The notes under the pieces: model-generated
Told to the model about the DNA's origin: nothing
Databases searched by the model: none
Seen by the model: only the letters and a program-made list of their open reading frames with translations
Part shown: one piece after another, positions 36,290 through 45,454 of the stretch
Position numbering within the stretch: the stretch's first letter is position 1
Layout: each line of letters begins with the position of its first letter
Translations under genes and position numbers: made by a program
Source of the DNA: DATFVA01 sp963764235
GTDB taxonomy: Bacteria; Bacteroidota; Ignavibacteria; Ignavibacteriales; Ignavibacteriaceae
Length of the DNA stretch: 64,000 nucleotides
Reading direction: 5' to 3'
Assembly (NCBI GenBank): GCA_963764235.1
Contig: CAVXRO010000008.1
Span: forward strand, 381,582 to 445,581

Positions 36290-37642
36290 TTAAAATAATA
36301 TACCCGCCAGTGTTGCTGTCATAAGTGTAGCCAGTGAACCGCCAAGCACTGCTTTCAGTCCAAGTGAGGCAATATCAGGTTTACGCGAAGGAGCTAAAGG
36401 ACTCAAGCCTCCGATCTGGATTGCTATCGAACTGAAGTTGGCGAAACCGCATAAAGCATAGGTTGCCATTAATATGGTTTTGGGATCCAGTATCTGTCTT
36501 GCCTCTATTAAGCCGCCAAGATCCAGGTAGGCTACAAATTCATTAAGTACTATTTTCGTTCCTAACAAACTTCCGAAGTTAAGTGCATCATGCCACGGAA
36601 CCCCGATGCCGAAAGCAATGAACTGCAATATCCATCCAAGTACTAATTGAAAATTCAAAGGTTTGCCGTAAATCTCCATTAACGACTGATTCCAGCCCAT
36701 GATGTCTCCAAGTCCCTGCAGCAGATAATTGATCAGAGCGATCAAAGCAATAAAGGCAATAAGCATTGCGCCGACATTAAGCGCAAGCATAAGTCCGTCG
36801 GAAGCTCCGTTTGCTGCCGCCTCAACAACATTGGATGCATTCTTTTCAATCTTTACTTTTACGGTCCCTTTTGTTTCTGGTTCAGTTGTTTCGGGATAGA
36901 GGATTTTTGAAATAACGAGTGCAGCAGGAGCGGCCATCACACTTGCACCCAGCAGCTGGGTTGCAAAGAGCTGCCGTGCCTGGTCCAGCGGGATACCAAG
37001 AGTTTTCGCATACGAATTACCCAGTATCTGGATATAAGCAGCCATAACGCCTCCGGCAATCGTGGCCATTCCTCCTATCATAATTGTAAGTATCTCGCTC
37101 CGAGTCATTCCTTTTATAAAAGGTTTAATCATCAGGGGTGCTTCTGTCTGACCCACAAAGATATTGGCAGTACAGGAAAGCGACTCGGCTCCGCTGGTTC
37201 CCATAAACTTTGCCATCACCCATGCCATTCCCTGAACAATCCTCTGCATTATTCCAAGGTAATACATGATTGACATTAGGCAGGCGAAGAAAATGATTGT
37301 AGGCAGTACCTGAAAGGCGAAGAACATTCCGAGACTCCCATCCTGACCCGGAGATACAGCAAGACTTCCGAAAACAAATTTCGCACCTTCGGTTGTGAAA
37401 TTTAGCAGCAGAACAAAGAATCCGCTCACCCAGTAAAAGAAATCCTTCGGCCAGCTTAGCGGTGAAAATATTGTTCCAAGATAAGCACCTTTAAGGATAA
37501 GAATAGCAAAAATAATCTGGAGAACAATTCCACTTAATACCAGCCGCCAGTTAATATTCTTTTTATTATTCGAAAAAAGGAAAGCTATACCTAAAAGTAA
37601 AATAAGACCGAGAATCCCCCGGAGTAATCCTGTAATATCCAT
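36290..37642 (-). CDS. Concentrative nucleoside transporter (NupC/CNT family)
   Basis: A cation-coupled nucleoside importer of 450 residues with roughly ten membrane segments. The N-terminal domain has LVLSGIVLQIIFAILILKG. The gate region shows the family blocks FACLMSIMYYLGIMQRIVQ, GQTEAPLMIKPFI, MTRSEILTIMIGGMATIAGG, and near the end ATYALCGFANFSSIAIQIGG. A charged cytoplasmic-looking insertion (ETEPETKGTVKVKIEKNASN) lies near residue 250. It shares one base with tdk upstream and has pnp directly downstream. A nucleoside importer is thus coupled to the enzymes that consume its substrate. Confidence 0.95.
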   Translation of the reverse strand: MDITGLLRGILGLILLLGIAFLFSNNKKNINWRLVLSGIVLQIIFAILILKGAYLGTIFSPLSWPKDFFYWVSGFFVLLLNFTTEGAKFVFGSLAVSPGQDGSLGMFFAFQVLPTIIFFACLMSIMYYLGIMQRIVQGMAWVMAKFMGTSGAESLSCTANIFVGQTEAPLMIKPFIKGMTRSEILTIMIGGMATIAGGVMAAYIQILGNSYAKTLGIPLDQARQLFATQLLGASVMAAPAALVISKILYPETTEPETKGTVKVKIEKNASNVVEAAANGASDGLMLALNVGAMLIAFIALIALINYLLQGLGDIMGWNQSLMEIYGKPLNFQLVLGWILQFIAFGIGVPWHDALNFGSLLGTKIVLNEFVAYLDLGGLIEARQILDPKTILMATYALCGFANFSSIAIQIGGLSPLAPSRKPDIASLGLKAVLGGSLATLMTATLAGILF

Positions 37643-38226
37643 TAAAGACCTTCTTCTTTAGGAATGTAATGACATCTTCTGCATCTGGCTTCATATATAT
37701 CTGAAGCTCCGACAACCACCCTCTCAGCAGAATGTGTTTTTCTCTGCGTTTTATCCGCAGGATTGCCGCATACTACACAGATGGCAAGTGTTTTTGTTAT
37801 GTACTCTGCGATTGAAAGCAGCTGAGGCATCGGCTCAAACGGGACGCCCTTGTAATCCTGATCAAGTCCCGCTGCGATTACACGTTTTCCCTGGTTGGCG
37901 AGAATATTACATACATCCACAATACCCATGGGAAAAAACTGCGCCTCATCTATACCCACAACCTGTGTATCAGCCGCAAGTTCAAGTATGTCGTCAGGAT
38001 TATCGATTAATAATGACGGGAGCGATTGATCACTGTGAGAGACAATGGCCCTGGCTGAAAACCTCGTATCAATACGGGGTTTAAAAACAAGCACGCTCTG
38101 CCGGGCAATTTCAGCACGGCGGAGTCTCCTGATTAATTCCTCGGTCTTTCCGCTGAACATACAGCCTGCAATAACTTCAATCCAGCCAGTGTTCCTTGGG
38201 AGAGAATGGGGGGTATATTCCATCAT
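37642..38226 (-). CDS. tdk: Thymidine kinase (type II, TK1-like)
   Basis: Phosphorylates thymidine (and deoxyuridine) with ATP. The P-loop GCMFSGKTEELIRRL is near residue 21. The catalytic region has VVGIDEAQFF, and AAGLDQDYKGVPFEPM is the lasso region. Two zinc pairs are visible, CVVCGNPA and CRRCHYIP. At 194 residues it is standard. It sits between cdd (nine bases upstream after frame correction) and nupC (one-base overlap), consistent with pyrimidine and purine salvage in one transcript. Confidence 0.96.
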   Translation of the reverse strand: MMEYTPHSLPRNTGWIEVIAGCMFSGKTEELIRRLRRAEIARQSVLVFKPRIDTRFSARAIVSHSDQSLPSLLIDNPDDILELAADTQVVGIDEAQFFPMGIVDVCNILANQGKRVIAAGLDQDYKGVPFEPMPQLLSIAEYITKTLAICVVCGNPADKTQRKTHSAERVVVGASDIYEARCRRCHYIPKEEGL

Positions 38227-38235
38227 AGAATTCTT

Positions 38236-38627
38236 TCACTTTAAATTATCATCCCCGAAAGGGAAGGGTAAAAGTTCACCGAGTTTAAAATTTTCAATTC
38301 GTTTTTATGATTTATAAGAACCACATCAATACCGCTGCAGAAGTCATTCAAAACCTGGCGGCATGATCCGCAGGGGGGACAAAAATCAGGATCGTCGCTT
38401 GCTATCGCTATAGCTGTAAATTTCCTGTATCCTTCGGAGAGAGCTTTAGAGAGAGCCACCCTTTCCGCACAAAGAGTAAGGCTGTAAGAACTTGATTCAA
38501 TATTTCCACCTGTAAATACTTTACCGTCTTCCGCCAAGAGTGCCGAACCTACTCTGAATTTTGAATAGGAGGGAATTGCTTTTTCCTTTGATGCGACAGC
38601 AATAACTGCAAGTTCCTTATATTCCAT
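38236..38627 (-). CDS. cdd: Cytidine deaminase, C-terminus frameshifted
   Basis: Deaminates cytidine and deoxycytidine to uridine forms. Zinc and catalytic motifs are CAERVAL and PPCGSCRQVL, and FRVGSALLAEDGKVFTGGNIE is the substrate region. The uncorrected frame ends at 38241 with an atypical tail (SVNFYPSLSGMII). One extra base at the TTT of 38284-38286 gives KLGELLPFPFGDDNLK, the expected family ending, stopping at 38236. The corrected protein is about 130 residues. It is the first gene of the salvage operon cdd-tdk-nupC-pnp. A homopolymer error is the likely cause. Confidence 0.92.
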
Positions 38628-38683
38628 TTATAACCAAAATTTTACACGCAAAAATATGTCATTAAATAAGAAGTTCAAACTAA

Positions 38684-39513
38684 TTACTGAGTATCTTTTC
38701 TCATCACAACATAAAAAGAAGGTGTAATAAAATTATTTATAATTCCTTCCTTATCGGAAACAAACTTTTTTAGAAGTGAAATTCCGTCCGATCTTTTAAG
38801 CATGTTGAACAATAACCTGTGAAAATTGCTCCAGAGAATTCCTTCCGGGGAGTCCGATATAATCTCAGTAATTTCTTTTGTTTTTAAACAGATCCTGAAA
38901 CCGCTGAATAAAGTCTTCACTTCCCTGAGCGGCAAAAGCTGGGCTATATCATTTCTCTGCAGATCACTTTTTCTTAAGTGCGCGAGAAAATATTTTTTTA
39001 TTGCAGCCCTTTTGAAACAGGGCGAGCAGGGGAATACCCCAGTGCGGGTCTGAAAGAATATTAATCACCGAATATTTATTAGGTGTACTCAGATAAATCA
39101 ACCCGTCATTCCTCAGAACCCTTATCAATTCCTTCACAAGTACTTCTCTATCCTGAATATGCTCAATTACGTCCTGTAGAATTATAAGGTCAAATGATAC
39201 ATTTCTGAAGGGAAGATAACCGGATGTACCGTTTACTAAATCATAACCACGACCTAAAACCTTTTGCCTTTGCAGCCTTATTAAGCTCAGATCACAGCTT
39301 ATCACATTATTTTGCTCTGCAAGTAATGCGGAAGTTCCTCCCTCTCCCGAACCAAGATCAAGAATGTCGAGGTTTTTACATTCCCTTGTAGTAGTAATAA
39401 TTATTCTCGCCACCTCTGCTCTTTTTTCGGGACAAATCTCTTCCCCTTGACCATCTTTCATAATTTGGATGACCAGGGTTCAGCCAGGCTGGTATTTCCT
39501 GTTCTACTTCCAT
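38684..39513 (-). CDS. Class I SAM-dependent methyltransferase, two frameshifts
   Basis: A methyltransferase of about 276 residues when rebuilt. It would start at ATG 39513, overlapping the end of the glycosyltransferase gene (MEVEQEIPAWLNPGHPNYER). It changes frame near 39427 (TCCCGAAAAAA) to PEKRAEVARI. The SAM motif is LDLGSGEGGTSAL, acidic end SCDLSL, and the post-motif is FDLIILQDVIEHI. It changes frame again near 39010, from LLALFQKG to KKYFLAHLRKSDLQR, and ends at 38684. Cotranslation with the GT2 suggests modification of a lipid or surface sugar. The acceptor is unknown. Without the joins, only 38964-39461 is recognisable. Confidence 0.8.
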
Positions 39514-40571
39514 TGAGCTTTTTTGAATAATGCGTTAAAAAAATTAACCATTATAAAAACTTCGCAAATAATGTCATACCAGAGAATTTCAAGGGGGGTA
39601 AATTTGTAACCAAATTTTCCCTGGATCATTGATAATATAACCAGGGTAGTGAGCACTCTTAAGATAAAGACCCAGATAAACTGAATATTTATAATCATCA
39701 ATACCGGTGAGAAAATCATAAAGAGATTCAACAGGTACCAGGTGCCGAGTATCATTTTATGTTTAAGAAGATAATAAAAAGAAGCCTGAGTGTGTCTTGT
39801 CTTCTGATTTAGATACTCTCCTAAAGAAGATGGAGTATGCGAGAAAACAAGGCTCTCTTCACTATAGAATGCTTTTATCTTCAGATTATTCCTTACAGCC
39901 TCACGCAGCAGCAGATCATCATCTCCGCTTAATGTATTAAGCGTATTACCATACCCTCCTAATTTGAAGAAAGCCTCTTTAGAAAATCCTATACTCCTGG
40001 CAGCAGCTGTATAGGGTAATCCAAGGGAAGCAAGACCAAAAGACAGGAAATGGTTCTTCAGATTTTCCATACAGGAGACGCTGCTGATAAAATTATTCTG
40101 CTTCCTGATAAGAGGAGCGGGACCAAAAATAAAATCATAACCCTGCTCAAATAATGCGGATCCAGCATTCAGCCATCCAGAGGAAGGGAGGCAGTCCGCA
40201 TCAGTTACCATAACAAAACGATATCTGGTTTCTTCTATACCTTTCAGCAAAGCCCCTCTTTTCCCTGGTATAGAAGTAGCGCCGGCTTCAATAACTCTTA
40301 TGTTGTCTTGTCCATTTATTTTTTCTTCTGCGATTTTATATGTATTGTCGGTCGAATTATCATCGACGATTATCAGTTCATAATTTTCAGGATTATAGTC
40401 AATCTTTAATATAGAAAAAATTAAATCCCCGATGACTGCCTCTTCATTTTTTGCTGCAGTGATGATTGAAATTTTCAGATTATCGGAATGTCCGGGACTT
40501 TTAAGGAATCTTACTAATCCGGTCAAAAGGATGAGCAAAGAAAGTATATAGATGGAGGAGATTATCAACAT
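39504..40571 (-). CDS. Family 2 glycosyltransferase, membrane-associated
   Basis: A 355-residue GT2-type transferase. The N-terminal membrane segment (residues 1-17) is followed by the GT-A fold: ISIITAAKNEEAVI, IIVDDNSTDNT, GKRGALLKGIE and the nucleotide-sugar DxD equivalent VTDADC. GDDDLLLREAV and a Q-x-x-R-like NQKTRHTQASFY follow, then two to three C-terminal membrane segments from about residue 280. This resembles polyprenyl- or lipid-linked glycosyltransferases of the processive type. It is cotranslated with the downstream methyltransferase through a 10-base overlap. Donor and acceptor are unknown. Confidence 0.9.
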   Translation of the reverse strand: MLIISSIYILSLLILLTGLVRFLKSPGHSDNLKISIITAAKNEEAVIGDLIFSILKIDYNPENYELIIVDDNSTDNTYKIAEEKINGQDNIRVIEAGATSIPGKRGALLKGIEETRYRFVMVTDADCLPSSGWLNAGSALFEQGYDFIFGPAPLIRKQNNFISSVSCMENLKNHFLSFGLASLGLPYTAAARSIGFSKEAFFKLGGYGNTLNTLSGDDDLLLREAVRNNLKIKAFYSEESLVFSHTPSSLGEYLNQKTRHTQASFYYLLKHKMILGTWYLLNLFMIFSPVLMIINIQFIWVFILRVLTTLVILSMIQGKFGYKFTPLEILWYDIICEVFIMVNFFNALFKKAQWK

Positions 40572-40961
40572 TAATTAAATATTATAGGCGGAATCGTCAA
40601 AATGCTCTAAAAAGTTAATTATTATTAATAATATTAAAAAAATAATTTTGTTTTTGGTAAATAAAAAAAATTATTATATTAGTTCTAAATTAAATCTGGA
40701 TAAAATACCAGGGACTGGAATAACAAAGTATTTAGAATATTGATAACAAATAAACTTGCCCCCTTTGATTTTCACAATTATATCCTGACAGGGAATTATT
40801 ATTTCCTATGACAACCTCAGCTACTACTATAATCATTTATAAATATCTGATTTATCAGAGCGGAAGATTTTAGATTGATAATAGAGAATTCTGATTTTTA
40901 AGAATATGAGCATTTTAATTAAGGTCAAATCATTCACTCATTTAACAAACAATGGATTATT
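40572..40961. promoter_or_regulatory. 390-base AT-rich intergenic region, divergent promoters
   Basis: No ORF, RNA gene or hairpin terminator is seen. The first 130 bases are extremely AT-rich (poly-A and TTATTA runs) and probably hold promoters for the minus-strand glycosyltransferase and the plus-strand T9SS cargo gene. No specific -35/-10 pair stands out. Confidence 0.4.
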
Positions 40962-43834
40962 ATGAAAAAATTTGTTTCTATTCTCTTCGCCCTCGTTGCT
41001 TTTTCCTGGTGCGTTACATCTGCTCAGGTAAGCAATAGCTCTCCCCAGGTATTTAATGCCGTGAATCATGACATATCGCCCCCGTTAAGGGATATGGAGG
41101 AGGCCCCATTATTTCCTACACCCTGGACAAATGGAATTATTCCTCTTAAAAAGGCTGAAACCCTATATCAGGATCATCACCAGGCAGATCCTTCTCTTCA
41201 GTCAATAATGGGTTCAACAGGTACTACTGATCTCATACAGAACTGGGATGGTGTATCTGCTCAGGGATACGCTCCTCCCGACAATAGTGGAGATGTAAGT
41301 CCTAATTATTATATGGAAATGGTAAATGTCCGCTTTCAAATTTGGGATAAAACAGGCACTTCACTCTTAGGGCCCCTTAACCTTGGAACAATTTGGGCCG
41401 GTTTTCCGGGCCCATGGTCCGGTAGTCTTAACGACGGAGATCCTGTTATATTATATGATGAAGTAGCCGGCAGATGGGTTGCTACAGAGTTTTCTTTACC
41501 GGCCGGTGACACCGGACCTAACTATATATTAGTAGCAATTTCTCAGACAGAAGATCCAACCGGTTCCTGGTACAGGTATGGTTTTACATTTCCTAATTTC
41601 CCGGATTATCCTAAATTCGGAGTCTGGCCTGATGGTTATTATGTTTCTGTAAATAAATTTGCTTTCGGCTTTTCAGGTACAAGCAATGCAGCATTTCAAA
41701 GAGACAGTATGCTCGTTGGTGCACCTGCTCAGATGGTAATGTTCCAGACTTCAAGTTCGATCTCTAATTCATTACTTCCTTCAGACTGGGATGGTACTGT
41801 TACTCCCCCGGCCGGAGCTCCAAATTATTTTCGACGAAATTCATGATAATGCCCGTTACGGAGGAACCGATGGTTATGATATATTTGAGCTCCATGTTGA
41901 TTGGGCAACCCCTGCAAACTCTTCATTTACCGGACCGACATTCATTTCTACAAACGCATTCAACGAGGTTAATGGTATTTCTCAACTTGGCGGTTCAATA
42001 CTTGATGATCTAAGTGATCGTGTAATGAATCGTTTGAATTACAGAAATTTTGGAGCATATCAGTCGATGGTTTCCTGTCATACGGTTGATGCAGGAGGCG
42101 GTCGTGCAGGAGTAAGATGGTATGAATTCAGAAACAGCGGCAGCGGCTGGTCATTGTTTCAGCAGGGCACATACGCTCCGGCAGATGGATTATCCAGATG
42201 GATGCCGAGCATTGCCATAAATGAGGATGGAGCTATTGCTATAGGATATTCTGTATCGAGCAGTACAATTTATCCTGAAATTCGTTATACAGGAAGATTG
42301 GCAGGCGATGCTCCGGGTGTAATGAGTGTTCCGGAAGAGACAATTCATGCCAGTTCAGGAGCGCAAACCGGAGGTCTTACCAGATGGGGCGACTCATACT
42401 CAGATGACTGTTGACCCTGATGGCCAGACTTTTTGGTATATTAACCAATATCAACCGTCAAGCGGAAGCTTTAACTGGAAAACAAGAATTGCTTCATTTA
42501 CTTTTGGTCCTCCATGCCCGATTGATCTGCCAACTGATCCTTCTCCGGCAGATGCGGCTACAGACCTTCCGCTCACAGGTAATTCACTTTCATGGACTAA
42601 CGGCGCAGGAGCTAGCCAGGTAGAAGTCTGGTTTGGCGAATCCGGCAGTTTTACTCAGGTTTATGACGGATCACTAATTACGTCATTTTCGCTGGCCCCG
42701 TATGAACCACTGACTTACAATACTACTTACCTATGGAAAGTTGTAGGTAAGAATGATACTTGTAACGTAAGTGGTGATACCTGGTCATTTACAACAATGC
42801 AGGATCCAAATCTTGTTACAGTATTTGACGAACCATTCGATAATCTTAACTGCTGGACGGCAATAGGACCACTGGGCACAACTAACTGGTCAATATCTCA
42901 GACCAACAATGCCCTTGGTTCACCAACTTCAGAATTGCACCTGAATTGGACTCCACAGTTTACCGGATTATCTCAATTACTCTCATGTGCAATTAATTCA
43001 TCTTCCGCTTATATGAATAGTGTTTCATTGAAACATTTTTGTGATTTTTTTGGTGATCCGGCACCATTTATGGGCCTTGCAGTTACTTACGACGGCGGAA
43101 CAACAAGCACCAGTATATGGGAATTCCAGCCGGTCGGCGGTAACGTTGGTCCGGAAGACGTTATTGTTAATTTTCAGCCGACAGCGGATACTTACCAGTT
43201 GATTTTATATTGCAATGGAAATTCTTTCAATATCGACCACTGGTATGTCGATGATATTATGGTTAACTATGTAACACCTGTAGAACTCACTTCCTTTAGT
43301 GCTGTTGTAAACCCTGGGAATGTTCTCTTAAACTGGGCAACTGCAACCGAGAAAAATAACCGGGGCTTTGAAATAGAACGTAAAACTTCAAATAGTGAAT
43401 ATCAGAAAGTAGGTTTTGTTCCCGGGTCAGGTACTTCAACTGAACCTAGAACATATTCATACACTGATAATGGTTTAAGTAAAGGAAGTTATACATACCG
43501 GTTAAAACAGGTTGATTTAAACGGAACATTTGAATATTCAAATGAAGTTGAGGTTGAAGTTAATGCTCCGGCAGTCTTTGCGCTGGAACAGAATTATCCA
43601 AACCCGTTTAACCCGACAACTTCAATAAAATATTCAATACCTGATGATCAGCAGGTAAAACTTAATGTTTATAACCTTCTTGGTCAAAATGTTGTTACCC
43701 TTGTTAATGGTGTACAAAAAGCAGGTCAACACGAAGTAAATTTCAATGCTTCAAATCTTGCAAGCGGAGTTTATTTTTATAAACTTGAAGCAGGAACAAA
43801 TACCAGTATAAAGAAAATGTTATTAATGAAATGA
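40962..43834 (+). CDS. Large secreted protein with FN3-like domain and T9SS tail, two frameshifts
   Basis: About 957 residues when rebuilt. A signal peptide (MKKFVSILFALVAFSWCVTSAQ, listed here as residues 1-22) opens the protein. Residues to about 470 form a propeller-like domain (GTDLIQNWDGVSAQGYAPPD region, PDYPKFGVWPDGYYVS). An FN3/Ig-like domain follows (TDPSPADAATDLPLTGN), then a jelly-roll-like part. The T9SS type A tail ends it: ALEQNYPNPFNPTTSIKYSI, VYNLLGQNV, GVYFYKLEAG. Frames change near 41828-41831 (T4 likely T5: APNYFFDEIHD) and near 42402 (one surplus base: RWGDYTQMTVDP). Exported and surface-bound or released by the Por system; activity unknown. Confidence 0.85.
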
Positions 43835-43861
43835 TCTGCATCTGATCTAACCCGTTCTTTG

Positions 43862-43894
43862 AAAAGGCTGTCTGATCTGACAGCCTTTTTTTTA
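43862..43894 (+). terminator. Intrinsic terminator after the first T9SS cargo gene
   Basis: An 11-base stem (aaaaggctgtc at 43862-43872 with gacagcctttt at 43879-43889) encloses a six-base loop and is followed by T7-T8. Confidence 0.92.
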
Positions 43895-44019
43895 TTGTTC
43901 GTTTCCGATATTCCGCATATATTAAACTTTAATTGATGAAAACAGACTCTGCTTTTTAATATATTAAGCAGAATAAATTTATATTTTTAATTTTTTCTTT
44001 TCTCGCATTAATTGTAAAC

Positions 44020-45307
44020 ATGAAGAAAATCATTTTATTATTTTGTTTACTTTTCTTATGTATATCAAGTCTTTATCCTCAAAATTTTTGGGAGAAGATA
44101 GATAGTCCTACAACAAAAAGGTTGAATACAGTACAATTTATTGATAGTCTTAATGGATGGGCAGGGGGGGACTCCGGTTTGATCATTCATACTTCAGATG
44201 GAGGAACAGTATGGGATACACAATTCTCAAATGATTCAATAAAAATTGTTGACATTTTTTTCCTTGATGATCAGATTGGCTGGGCCGCCGGAGTAAGTTT
44301 TCTTGAACCCTACGGAACATTTCTTCTGAAAACTGAGAATGGAGGAATCTTATGGAGTAAGAAATATATGAGGATAGGACAAGCGTATATCAGCTCCTTA
44401 TACTTTCACGATACACTGACTGGATTAGCTGCGGGTAAACAGGGAGTTTTTATACGTACTACCGACGGCGGTTCATCATGGGTACCCGTAGGACTTGACT
44501 CATCAAACTTTGCAGGATTTACACCCTATAAAATAAAATTTATAAATGATCAGATTGGTTATGCATGCGGCGGGGCATTTGATGTAGTAGGTGTAATCTG
44601 GAAAACAACGGACGGTGGTTTAAATTGGGCAACGGTCGTGGATACCTCTTCCATTCCATTTGAACCTTTGTTTGATATCCAAATATTCGATTCACTTCAT
44701 GTAATTATTTTGGGTGGTGATCCTGAATATGGAGCAATTCAGGCAACAACAACTGATGGCGGTTCTACCTGGCAGTTTAAAAGTTGCTACAATGAGTTTT
44801 CCTGTTAGTTTCGGATTCAGAACTGATTCAGAAGGATGGGCGCCAATAGGTCCTGACCTTGGATTTTTGTTTACTACTGATTTCGGGGAGAACTGGTCGC
44901 TTATACCTACCCCTGATTCAGCATATGTTACTAACATTAGTTTTCCCGATTCCTCTCATGGGTATGCTGTAGGGATTAATGGTACGATATTAAAATATAC
45001 GTACCAGAAACCCAATGAAGTAATCGCGAATGCAGGGGATATCGGATCATTCCACCTTGACCAGAACTATCCTAATCCTTTTAATCCCATAACCAGTATA
45101 AGCTACAGGGTAAGTTCGGCAGGAATGGTTTCGTTAAAAGTATATAACATACTCGGTAAAGAAGTAGCTTCCCTGGTTAATGAGTATAAACCTGAGGGCA
45201 GCTATACAGTTGAGTTTGATGGAAGCAATTTAGCCAGTGGCGTGTATCTATATAGGATGCATGCGGGTGAGTACAGCGCAGTGAGGAAAATGTTGCTGGT
45301 GAAATGA
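44020..45307 (+). CDS. Secreted YCF48-like repeat protein with T9SS tail, one frameshift
   Basis: About 428 residues if rebuilt. A signal peptide (MKKIILLFCLLFLCISSLYPQ, residues 1-21) is followed by BNR/YCF48-type repeats in which GWAAG or GYACG strands alternate with TTDGG-S/G-xW. Examples are TSDGGTVWD, TTDGGSSWVPVG, TTDGGLNWATV and TTDGGSTWQFK. The frame is lost just after the last repeat. One more A in AAAA (44779-44782) restores WQFKKVATMSFP, and two further repeats follow. The T9SS tail is HLDQNYPNPFNPITSISYRV, VYNILGKEVASLV and SGVYLYRMHAG. It is a surface protein; ligand unknown. Confidence 0.87.
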
Positions 45308-45344
45308 GTATGGGGCAGGGCGCATAGTGAGCTACAAATTTAAA

Positions 45345-45450
45345 ATTGAATATTGAAGATTAAAAGTTATTGCGCTGTCTGATAAGTGGGAGTACTCCCG
45401 GGTATTTCATAGGGGAAAGAATTTGCAATCTGCAATTTTCAATATTCAAT
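45345..45450. repeat. Intergenic element with 13-base inverted termini
   Basis: attgaatattgaa (45345-45357) and ttcaatattcaat (45438-45450) are perfect inverted copies about 80 bases apart, in the convergent gap between the T9SS cargo gene and the helicase. Between them is a palindromic ggagtactcc. It could be a folded terminator or a small miniature-element remnant. Confidence 0.5.
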
Positions 45451-45454
45451 AGTT

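Noticed and set aside
38964..39461. Methyltransferase as a short separate gene
   Set aside because: The frame ends abruptly on both sides, while adjoining frames supply the expected N- and C-terminal parts. The two single-base corrections give a normal length and an ATG overlap with the glycosyltransferase gene.
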